From Lachnospiraceae bacterium (GTDB lineage Bacteria > Bacillota > Clostridia > Lachnospirales > Lachnospiraceae): 64,000 nt of DNA. The position numbers and the translations under genes are program-made. The first letter of the stretch is position 1. Every line of letters starts with the position of its first letter. Location: positions 1 through 64,000 of the forward strand of contig CAJTHM010000002.1 in assembly GCA_910576125.1 (NCBI GenBank), read 5' to 3'. Positions 57,047 through 64,000 of this stretch are shown in pieces. The notes beneath the pieces were generated by a model, which made no database searches, was not told the DNA's origin, and saw only the letters and a list, made by a program, of their open reading frames with translations.

Positions 57047-57967
57047 CTATTCTGGAACTGGTGCCTCGAACTTTGGATACAGGGATACCAGTTTCTCTCT
57101 GGCATTGTCCGTCGTAAAGTGCCAGCAGATGTCTGCACCAGCGTGTTCCCATGCTGCCAGTTCCTGCCGGAGTTCGCCGATGTCTGCTATCCTCCGTGTA
57201 AGGCATTGCCGTGTCATGACGTTGAGCTCTATCTCTGCCATGTCCAGCCATCTTCCATGTTTTGGGGTATGGTGAATCTCCAGTTTTTTGGCGATCCGAC
57301 GTGCCTCCTGAGCTGGAAAGGTCTTATACAGAGAAGCGACGGCATGGGTATTGAGATTGTCCATGACAAGTATAATCTTCTGTTTGTCAGGGTAGCTGGT
57401 GTCTACAAGGTATTTGATTTCCTCCGCCCAGTCGCCTGTAGTACAGTGATCACGTACACTTACATGGCGCACGCCGCCCAAAGGCTCTACAAACACAAAT
57501 ATGCTGCAGGTACCATTCCTGACATATTCGGAATCGGTTTTCTGGGTGCCCCCCCTGGACGCATCGGCAGTGGTTCCCGGACTTCGCCCAACAGCTGGTA
57601 AGGTTTTTCATCCATACACACTACCGGAACATCGGGATTATACGGCATCTCATAGATATCAAGGACATCTTCCATGCAGGCTACGAATTCGGCATTTTCC
57701 TTTGGCGGGATACACCAGTAGTCGTTTCTGTGAGGCTGGAGTTCGTTTTTTTAAGCACCCTGCGGCTTGTTTCCCTGCTTATGGGAGTTTCCAGCTCCAC
57801 CCGGGATTTTTCTTCCAGCAGTTTCAGGGTCCATCTGGAATGGCCGTCCGGAGCGGGGCCGCAGGCAATCTGTATGAGCTTTGCCTCTGCACGTCCATCC
57901 GCCTTGCGCAGGGATGCTGCTGAATTTGGGCTGATATTATAACGGATGATACTGTCAATACCTTTAT
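57047..57967 (-). pseudogene. IS630 transposase A, major 3' part (two frameshifts)
   Basis: This continues the 74-residue N-terminal piece at 59352-59130 after removing element B (RDYVNKGIDSIIRYNISPNS is restored). Reading continues through SRWTLKLLEEKSRVELETPI to RRVLKK, where a run of seven A requires a -1 shift to reach [21 protein letters not shown] second -1-type shift is needed at seven G near 57548 to reach [20 protein letters not shown]. The DDE_3 core has [12 protein letters not shown] (D), IILVMDNLNTH (D) and IHHTPKHGRWLDMAEIEL (E). Two shifts and the split by element B make it inactive. Confidence 0.85.
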
Positions 57968-57969
57968 TA

Positions 57970-59129
57970 TAGCAAACGACTTAAATAAATTAATTTTGAA
58001 ATTGTGAGTTATATATGTTATACTTTCATTAGGAGACATAGCATATGAACACTCGCAAGTACAATACAGACCCCGAAGTTTTATTGGAACAGGGGAAAGC
58101 CATTATGTCGTCAACAGACGAGGCCAGATTCCATTTCAAGGTCTTTGCAGTAAACATGGTTCTGTCCGGATGCCCCGTCTCTCAGATAAGCGCCATGGCC
58201 GGTGTCAGCAAAGTTGCCATCACGGGCTGGGTAAAAACAGCCGATGAGCAGGGGTTCGATGCCTTAAGGCCAAGGCGGCGTTCTGGCAGACCGTCAAAGC
58301 TCTCCGCAGAGCAGTGCGCGGCCATTGATTCCGCTATACTGTCCGACCCGAAAGATTTTGGCTTCAAAGTGTGGGACGGCCCCAGCCTGTCTTCCTATAT
58401 AAGCAGCACTTTTGGCATCCGGCTCTCTGTCAGGCAGTGCCAGCGCCTGTTCCATGACCTCGGCTATTCCCATATCCGCCCACAGCCATACCCAAGCAAG
58501 GGCTACGAGGATTCCGAAGAACGGGAGGCGTTTAAAAAAAACGGGCAGAAATAGAGAACGACGACTCCTTAATCCTTGTATACCAGGACGAAGTCCATTT
58601 CCAGATTCAGAGAACTGTGGCTTCCTCATGGTACAAAAAAGGAAGCGCCCCGACCGTAAAGTCGTTTCCCGGCCGTTTCAAGACTTCTTACAGCGGTTTC
58701 GTCATTCCGGAAACGAGGGAGCTGTTTGTGGCCAGACTGGAAAAATTCAACTACGAGACCACGATTTCATCCATCCGCAGCTTTTTGGAAGCCCATCCTG
58801 CCCCTGAGGGGAAGAAGTATGCCCTTGTCATGGACAATGCACCATGGCACAAGAAGACCATGCGCTTGATTGGGGAGGAACACGCCACGGAATATTCCGA
58901 TATTTTTGCAAGAGTAACCTTTGTCAAGCTGCCGCCGTACTCTCCTGACCTCAACCCGATAGAACAAGTATGGAGAATTGCGCGCAGGGAAAATACCCAT
59001 AATGTGTTTTTCCCGACCCTGGCCAAGCTTAAAGATGCCGTTGACAGGGCATTTCATGCATGGGCCGCACCTAATGCACAATTAAGGTCTCTTTGTAGCT
59101 TTGCGTAAAATTAATTATGTCGTTTACTA
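57970..59129 (+). mobile_element. IS630-family element B, nested in element A
   Basis: An element of about 1,160 bp with ends TAGCAAACGAC (57970) and GTCGTTTACTA (59129), which form an imperfect terminal inverted repeat. The TA duplication is at 57968-57969 and 59130-59131. Excision restores the reading frame of transposase A at the codons for Tyr-Val-Asn-Lys. The transposase lies on the plus strand in two overlapping frames. Confidence 0.92.
58045..59108 (+). CDS. IS630-family transposase of element B (two frames, -1 frameshift at A8)
   Basis: Frame 1 (58045-58554, 169 residues) encodes the helix-turn-helix (AVNMVLSGCPVSQISAMAGV) and linker (LRPRRRSGRPSKLS, SYISSTFGIRLSVRQCQRLF). It ends after AFKKNGQK. 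The DDE_3 core continues in the -1 frame from a TTTAAAAAAAACGGG run near 58531: ILVYQDEVHFQI (D), KYALVMDNAPWH (D), PPYSPDLNPIEQVWRIAR (E). A -1 slip on the A8 run joins them as one protein of about 354 residues, the usual IS630 size. Programmed frameshifting on A-runs is known in insertion sequences, so the element may still be active. Confidence 0.8.
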
Positions 59130-59352
59130 TAACATAGTCTCTGATAAGGTTTGAGACAGTCGCAGGACAGACCGCATAGGTATGTGCAATCTGGGCATGT
59201 GTCAATCCGCAGCCTTTCGTTTCATCAAGATCCCGCAGGATTTGACAACGCTTCAGGACCGTCTTGCAGGTAGTTTTGTTTTTGATCACTTTGTTAAGAT
59301 TGGAGCGTTCGTCATCAGTTAAGTTGATTGAATATACTTTAGGTCTCGCCAT
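59130..59352 (-). pseudogene. IS630 transposase A, N-terminal fragment
   Basis: The first 74 codons (MARPKVYSINLTDDERSNLN to SNLIRDYV) form the helix-turn-helix of the transposase, with LTHAQIAHTYAVCPATVSNL. The frame runs on into element B and meets unrelated codons before a stop. Joining at TA to 57967 gives a continuous frame, which proves that B inserted in A. Confidence 0.88.
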
Positions 59353-59525
59353 TAGGGGTCACCACCGTTTTCTTCTATCATAATATGTGGTGGCATATAT
59401 TGGAAGGATTATTTGTCTATATATAAGCGTGTCGTTACACTAGAAGCGCACCAGTGTTATAAAAACAGGAATCCTTTGCACCTTAGTCTTTTCCGCAATG
59501 TCAGACATTTGATGAAATAAGGGCG

Positions 59526-59555
59526 GTGACAGATGAGTAGATGGACTATTATAAT
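59526..59555 (+). promoter_or_regulatory. Candidate promoter with flanking inverted repeat
   Basis: GTGACA, an 18-bp spacer and a perfect TATAAT. The -35 overlaps GGTGACA (59525-59531), whose complement TGTCACC is at 59562-59568, so a regulator could bind across the promoter. Confidence 0.55.
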
Positions 59556-59595
59556 AACAATTGTCACCAAGAATATCTGTTTCCAGTGGAAAACA

Positions 59596-59621
59596 TTCTG
59601 CCTATTCCAAAATAGGCAGAA
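59596..59621 (+). promoter_or_regulatory. 11-bp perfect stem-loop in the leader
   Basis: TTCTGCCTATT (59596-59606), loop CCAA, AATAGGCAGAA (59611-59621). There is no T-run after it, so it is an operator or leader-RNA hairpin rather than a terminator. It lies 40 bp before the start of the next gene. Confidence 0.5.
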
Positions 59622-59661
59622 CAGAATGACAAAATCACTTGACAATATAGGGAGGATAGAT

Positions 59662-61212
59662 ATGTGCAAAAAGAATAATAAAAACAAAGTTATTTTAATT
59701 AGTTCGGGCTTTTGGGCATTGCTTGCCCATGGAATGGGATTGTTTAATAAATATTCCGTTCATGATGATACAGCACATCAGTTTTCTGTTGGCGCTACTT
59801 ATTCCTCAGGAAGATGGATGTTGGGTGTCCTTGACGAAGCCGTGTCTAAACTAACCGGAAGTACACATTACAGTACCCCACTGTTCAATGGCACTTTGAG
59901 CATTATATTTATTGCGCTGATATGTATTCTTGTTTCAATGTTTTTAGAAATAAATAATTCTTTTCTAAATATTGGACTGACGGGAATTATGATTACTTTT
60001 CCTGTAGTAACAGGTTTGTTTGGATATATGTTCACAGCACCCTATTATTTGTTTGGAACACTAACAGGTGTTTTGGGATGTTATCTTTTATGTAAATATT
60101 CCGAATGGTATTTTTATCTGGTCGGAATACTTCTAATGGCCTGTTCAGTGGGAGTGTATCAGGCTAATATACCGATATGCATAAGCGTACTGTTAGTTTA
60201 TATGATTAAAAAAGTAATTGAGCAAAATGGTTTTGAGTGGAAGGAGTTATTTAAGTTTATAATGTACTATATTGTTGCCTGTGTTGGATTTATGTCTGCA
60301 TATTTCATAATTAATAAGCTTTTCCTTTTATATAAACATGCGGAATTATCAAACTATAAGGGTATAAACAATTTTGGATATACATCCATCACAGAATATT
60401 TCAGAAGAATTATTCTAGCCTATAAAGAATTTTTTAATCCAACAGATGATGTATCTTATAATATGTTTCCTTTTTCTTTGGAGGTATTCTACAAAGTTAC
60501 AATAGTTATGACAATCATGTTGTCTGCCTATATTGCCTACCAAAAGCTAAGGGAAAATATTTTAGCGGGAATGTTTTTGGTGAGTTTAATGATTTTGCTC
60601 CCTTTGGCAGTAAATTTTATTTACGTAATGTGTGATGTCTCTGGAATTCATACGTTAATGATGTATGGGGGGGTGGGGACTTTTGTCTATTTTATTTGGC
60701 TTGTAAACTATATGAGTCAAAAAAATCCCCAATTTCCGAAAATAAATCAAGCTGTAATTATATTAAGCGCAACGTTGATTTTATGTATAAATTTACTCTA
60801 TTGTCGATTTGCCAATATATGCTATTTGAAGGCTGATTATGTTCAGAAACAGGCAATCAGTTATTATACTACACTTATAACGCGAATAAAAAGCGTAGAA
60901 GGATATACGGCACAGACGAGAGTTGTATACATTAACGAATATCGTAAATCAGATGCAACTATACCTAGAATAACACAATTTGAAGCAATTCGGATTTCAC
61001 CATATCACTGGTCATGTATAATTAATGATTATAAATGGAGAGGGAGTATGGTGCTGTGGTGTGGATTTAACCCTAAGACCGCTGATTCTGCCATGTACGA
61101 ACAACTGCCAGAGGTTATTCAGATGCCATGTTATCCTTCAGATGGTTCCATAAAAATGATTGAAGATGTTCTGGTTGTTAAGTTTGCGGATACAACTACA
61201 AGTTATGAATGA
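59662..61212 (+). CDS. GtrC-like membrane glucosyltransferase (Glucos_trans_II-like)
   Basis: A protein of about 516 residues from the ATG at 59662, which has GGGAGG seven bases upstream (upstream in-frame ATGs lack one). Around ten membrane segments follow an N-terminal external loop with YSVHDDTAHQFSVGATYSSG, where the acidic pair and downstream GRWMLGVLDE match the Glucos_trans_II (GtrC-like) family; such enzymes use undecaprenyl-phosphate glucose outside the membrane to decorate a polymer. The C-terminal 120 residues are soluble (VVYINEYRKSDATIPRITQF). GtrB-like partners encoded in the window are those at 42055 and 5601. Confidence 0.78.
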   Translation: MCKKNNKNKVILISSGFWALLAHGMGLFNKYSVHDDTAHQFSVGATYSSGRWMLGVLDEAVSKLTGSTHYSTPLFNGTLSIIFIALICILVSMFLEINNSFLNIGLTGIMITFPVVTGLFGYMFTAPYYLFGTLTGVLGCYLLCKYSEWYFYLVGILLMACSVGVYQANIPICISVLLVYMIKKVIEQNGFEWKELFKFIMYYIVACVGFMSAYFIINKLFLLYKHAELSNYKGINNFGYTSITEYFRRIILAYKEFFNPTDDVSYNMFPFSLEVFYKVTIVMTIMLSAYIAYQKLRENILAGMFLVSLMILLPLAVNFIYVMCDVSGIHTLMMYGGVGTFVYFIWLVNYMSQKNPQFPKINQAVIILSATLILCINLLYCRFANICYLKADYVQKQAISYYTTLITRIKSVEGYTAQTRVVYINEYRKSDATIPRITQFEAIRISPYHWSCIINDYKWRGSMVLWCGFNPKTADSAMYEQLPEVIQMPCYPSDGSIKMIEDVLVVKFADTTTSYE

Positions 61213-61236
61213 GGCAGAATGTAAAAGAGGGCGTGT

Positions 61237-62889
61237 ATGGAACGAAAATTGCATAAACTTATAATCACACGAATGATAATAGGCATTATATTGTTTGCAT
61301 TTTTTTATGGCATAAAAGTGTATGCAGGAAATAGCGGTATTCCAATTAGGGATGCAAATGGTCTATTTGTACATCCTGGTATTAAGATTGATAGACAAAA
61401 TGTTTCATTATATGTTGGAGATACAGTTGTATTGTCGGCAACGGCCAATAAACAAGTAGTATGGGCAAGTAGCGATTCCGATATTGCCACTGTAAATGAG
61501 TATGGTGTTGTAGTGGGAATGAAGGCAGGTACTGCTAATATCACTGCAAGAAGCGTTAATGGCAATTTTACAGACACTTGCCAGGTAACAGTAAAAGATG
61601 TAAAAAGTCGTATCTTGAAACTCAATCAAGAGACTCTTGTTATTGACTGTTATGCCACATATCAGCTGAATGCTACAATGTTGCCTAAAACTTTTGCTGG
61701 TACATTGATAATGTGGTCATCTTTGAACGATAATATTGCGCAGGTTGATAGTACCGGAAAGGTCTTTGCATGTGGTGTAGGTAGTACTATAATTAGAGCC
61801 GCAAATGAAGATGGAAGTGATATCGCAGTATGCCAGGTAAAGGTTATGACTCCGATAACTGATGTGTATTTTGGATATGCCGAAGAAATGTATGCCGGAA
61901 ACTTGTTCCCTGTTTCTTTTTTTTACACATATCCGAGAAATGTGAGCAGTCAGCATCTGAGCTGGACATCATCAAGTCCAGATATAATCAGTGTTGATTC
62001 CGATGGTACGGTTTACCTTAACGGTGTCGGCAGTGCAACAATTACTGCAACAACACAGAGTGGAGCAAGTAATTCCGTGACAATTAATTCAGAGCTTCCA
62101 GAAGGTGGTTATGTTGGAGATATTAATTCAGAGCTGCTTTCTCTAGATTTAATACAAACAGGTAGAGGGGATTATTATTTAGTAGGAGAAATGATATTAG
62201 TAGAGTGGGTTGATGGAGTTTCTACCATACCATCTGATAATCCTATTATAAAGCTTAAAGCAACGGACGGAAGTGAGGAGATTGGGTTATCTGTTACATC
62301 ATTTGGAAGTAATTCTTGTTCTTTCAAAGGATTGATTAATAGATTGTCTCCAAATAAAGAATATGTACTTGAAATTACAGCTGGAAGCCTAAATAACTAT
62401 AGTCCTAACCGGTGTATGAATATCAATTTGGCATTATCACCTAAGATGCCCTCTATAAAAAATCTTGGAAAGATTGGAAACCAGAAGCTCAGCTGTTATC
62501 AGGCAGATAATGGAGAGCTAAGATTATGCTTGAGGACTTCGCCATATGTTGGTAATATTGAATATAAAGTTATTAAGACAGAATTGGTTGAAAAAGTTAA
62601 TGGTAGTAGTATAAGAGGTGAAATTGAAATAACTGAATGGGAAAATGGAGTAGTTACAACACCCTTTGAGACTCCAATTATACAGTTTGTTTCCTCGGAT
62701 GGCAAAGAAAACATTCCGGCATCTGTTTTGCCCTTGGGAAATAATATTTACTACTTTGAATATAATTTGCCAGATGCTAATCCAGGAAAAGAGTTTGTTT
62801 TTAGTATTACTTCCGGGGACAAATCAAATGTATCTGCATATAGAACTGTGACAGTTACAGTAGAGACGGAGGGAATTTCTACCAAGTGA
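61237..62889 (+). CDS. Exported Big_2-domain surface protein, homologous to the protease C-terminus
   Basis: A 550-residue protein. An N-terminal signal or anchor (about 10-30; IIGIILFAFFYGIKVYA) is followed by three Ig-like Big_2 domains (about 45-125, 125-205, 205-290) and two units of about 105-110 residues (about 290-410 and 425-545). The first unit starts GGYVGDINSELLSLDL and the second YVGNIEYKVIKTEL; NLGKIGNQKLSCYQADNGEL lies between them. The same order occurs at the C-terminus of the protease at 38607 (NLGKIGSQKISYYKADNGEM), so the two proteins share a cassette, here without the protease domain. A surface adhesin or matrix function is likely by analogy with Big_2 proteins. It starts 24 bp after the glucosyltransferase stop. 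Confidence 0.8.
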   Translation: MERKLHKLIITRMIIGIILFAFFYGIKVYAGNSGIPIRDANGLFVHPGIKIDRQNVSLYVGDTVVLSATANKQVVWASSDSDIATVNEYGVVVGMKAGTANITARSVNGNFTDTCQVTVKDVKSRILKLNQETLVIDCYATYQLNATMLPKTFAGTLIMWSSLNDNIAQVDSTGKVFACGVGSTIIRAANEDGSDIAVCQVKVMTPITDVYFGYAEEMYAGNLFPVSFFYTYPRNVSSQHLSWTSSSPDIISVDSDGTVYLNGVGSATITATTQSGASNSVTINSELPEGGYVGDINSELLSLDLIQTGRGDYYLVGEMILVEWVDGVSTIPSDNPIIKLKATDGSEEIGLSVTSFGSNSCSFKGLINRLSPNKEYVLEITAGSLNNYSPNRCMNINLALSPKMPSIKNLGKIGNQKLSCYQADNGELRLCLRTSPYVGNIEYKVIKTELVEKVNGSSIRGEIEITEWENGVVTTPFETPIIQFVSSDGKENIPASVLPLGNNIYYFEYNLPDANPGKEFVFSITSGDKSNVSAYRTVTVTVETEGISTK

Positions 62890-62944
62890 CTGGAGCAGAC
62901 AATAAGTAGTTTTGTGCTAAAATCATAAAATCGGAGTATAAAAA

Positions 62945-64000
62945 TTGAAGGATAATTCTTATAATAATATAGTGTTTTCTATGACTAGTAAAGCTATTGC
63001 GGTAATAGCTTATTTTGGAGCTGATATATTGTGCGCAAGAATATTACCTATGCAAGATTATGCATCTTGGGTATATTTTACATCTGTTAAAACGATGTTG
63101 GCATATATAGCCTATTTTGGATTGAATACATCCACAAAGGTACTAGTAGCACAAAGAACCAATGAAAAGGAACGTTTAAAATATTTGAAAGTCAGTATAA
63201 AAATTCGAACAATTGTCAATCTTTTGTTTGCGATATTGATAACTGCTTTATCTCAATTTTTGGCAACAAGATTAGATGGACAGAATCGGTATTCCAGTTT
63301 TACGGATATATTTTGGTTTATGGGATTGCTGGTACTATTTGAGTCTTTTTTCGAATTTTATAAACAACTTAGTTATGGACTGAATGATTATAAACAACTG
63401 TTACAGGTAACAGTCATAGAATTTGGAAGCAATATTATAGTTACCTTTTTTTTCGTGATGGTTTTGAGAAATATTTATGGGGCATTATGGGCATGTATAA
63501 TAAGCGGGATTATTTCCCTATTGGCCTGTATTTTTTTGTTAAATAAAAATTACATGTGTAGAGCAAAAAATCTGAATATTGCAGATGAAACGGTCGTTTG
63601 GAAGCAACTATTTAAATATGCGTTTCCGCTTCTGGCCTGTGACATTGCAAACTTAATAGCATTGGAATTAGATACTGGTATGATTGGACTGCTTTCCAGC
63701 AAAGAGCAGGTAGTATTTTATAGCATTGGAAAGAAACTGGTTTCTAAGGCAGGGCATGTAAACTTAGCGATTGCAGGAGGCGTAATGACCTCCTTTGCTA
63801 TCATTAATCATGACAACTATATAGAACAGAAAAAAAGGTTTAAGAAATATATGATTATAAATCTTATGGCATCATTGGGAGTCTGCATAGGATTGCTATT
63901 TTTTGCTTTATGTGGTGTGGGCTTGATATATGGGAAGGATTATACCGGAGCAAAAACAGTCATCTTGTTAATGGTTCCATACTATTGTATGTTTGCTATA
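62945..64000 (+). CDS. Wzx-like polysaccharide flippase (partial, runs off the window)
   Basis: An open frame of at least 352 codons to the last base. The proposed start is TTG at 62945 because GGAG (62933-62936) lies eight bases upstream; an ATG at 62981 is the alternative. The product has ten or more hydrophobic helices and the pattern of the MOP/oligosaccharide flippase family: SMTSKAIAVIAYFGADILCARIL at the N-terminus (first amphipathic repeat), KQLFKYAFPLLACDIANLIA for the second half, and MIGLLSSKEQVVFYSIGKKL. It would flip lipid-linked repeat units, a different route from the Wzm/Wzt ABC exporters also encoded. The C-terminal end lies outside the window. Confidence 0.75.
   Translation, partial: MKDNSYNNIVFSMTSKAIAVIAYFGADILCARILPMQDYASWVYFTSVKTMLAYIAYFGLNTSTKVLVAQRTNEKERLKYLKVSIKIRTIVNLLFAILITALSQFLATRLDGQNRYSSFTDIFWFMGLLVLFESFFEFYKQLSYGLNDYKQLLQVTVIEFGSNIIVTFFFVMVLRNIYGALWACIISGIISLLACIFLLNKNYMCRAKNLNIADETVVWKQLFKYAFPLLACDIANLIALELDTGMIGLLSSKEQVVFYSIGKKLVSKAGHVNLAIAGGVMTSFAIINHDNYIEQKKRFKKYMIINLMASLGVCIGLLFFALCGVGLIYGKDYTGAKTVILLMVPYYCMFAI

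Larger units (their letters stand above)
57010..59440 (-). mobile_element. IS630-family element A, interrupted by element B
   Basis: The left end (GTGTAGCAACATATTTATAT after TA at 57008) and the right end read in reverse (GTGTAACGACACGCTTATAT before TA at 59441) share a long imperfect inverted repeat that continues to TAGGCAAA / TAGACAAA. A TA is present at both outer edges, as expected for IS630. Without element B it is about 1.27 kb. Its transposase is on the minus strand: the N-terminus is at 59352-59130, then element B, then the rest at 57967-57047. Confidence 0.88.
59441..59661 (+). other. Leader region of the glucosyltransferase gene
   Basis: A 220-bp region after the IS630 end and before the glucosyltransferase start. 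It holds a candidate promoter framed by a 7-bp inverted repeat (GGTGACA 59525, TGTCACC 59562) and an 11-bp stem-loop (59596-59621). No gene is supported; the in-frame extension of the following gene over part of it lacks a ribosome binding site. Confidence 0.5.

Noticed and set aside
59533..59661. N-terminal extension of the GtrC-like protein by 43 residues
   Set aside because: It would overlap the promoter and stem-loop; a clear GGGAGG sits before the internal ATG at 59662.

Overview
The window looks like a low-to-mid GC Gram-positive anaerobe of the Lachnospiraceae/Clostridia type. This is inferred from AGGAGG-type ribosome binding sites, Big_2-containing secreted proteins, KVGD-repeat AlbA_2 proteins, a DUF6431/DDE/ExeA/DUF6618-type transposon, and the large HAD and methyltransferase-glycosyltransferase fusion proteins typical of gut clostridial glycan loci. 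No rRNA, tRNA or CRISPR array was seen. Almost the whole window is a cell-surface polysaccharide locus, repeatedly remodelled by mobile elements and segmental duplication.

Layout. 1-0.9 kb: an unrecognised ORF. 0.99-4.49 kb: a complete IS21-family element with two extra genes. 4.5-20 kb: a minus-strand export and assembly operon. In transcription order it encodes Wzm and Wzt, a giant methyltransferase/kinase-like/coiled-coil/GT2/GT4 protein, a GT-C-like membrane protein, an FdtA-type ketoisomerase, a WecB-like epimerase, a GT2 and an FdtB-type aminotransferase. The giant gene is split exactly in two by a 3.55 kb TGT...ACA transposon (11052-14604) flanked by a 6-bp TTTGGG duplication. 20-20.4 kb: a divergent intergenic region with three matching 17-bp palindromes. 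20.4-28.1 kb: an accessory island with an AlbA_2 regulator, a SMEK-domain membrane protein, a lipoprotein, an AAA_14/DUF4143 ATPase, a decayed AAA/PD-(D/E)XK gene and a chimeric ORF built from duplicated pieces of its neighbours.

28.2-56.8 kb: a long plus-strand glycan locus. It holds a GT2, a second Wzm/Wzt pair, a methyltransferase with a 28-residue-repeat coiled coil, a HAD-domain protein, a GT4, a YfhO-type membrane protein and a secreted papain-like protease with Big_2 domains. After a strong terminator and a new promoter come GT2, GT4, a CapK-like ligase, a DUF362 protein, a second YfhO protein and a second FdtA/FdtB pair. These are followed by GT2, a NeuD/PglD-like acyltransferase, a FemAB-like transferase and two beta-propeller glycosidase-like genes, one out of frame at a G8 tract. 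57.0-59.4 kb: two nested IS630-family elements. 59.5-64 kb: a GtrC-like glucosyltransferase, a Big_2 surface protein related to the protease C-terminus, and a Wzx-like flippase running off the window.

How it works together (inference). The sugar-nucleotide enzymes (FdtA, FdtB, acyltransferase, WecB-like epimerase) supply 3-amino-3,6-dideoxyhexose and other residues. The GT2/GT4 enzymes build the chain. Methyltransferase/coiled-coil proteins resembling the WbdD principle may cap and measure it. Wzm/Wzt pairs export it, while a separate Wzx and GtrB/GtrC-like proteins suggest flippase-dependent decoration. The transposon insertion, G8 frameshift, tandem-repeat coiled coil and duplicated modules all point to a locus under diversifying pressure.
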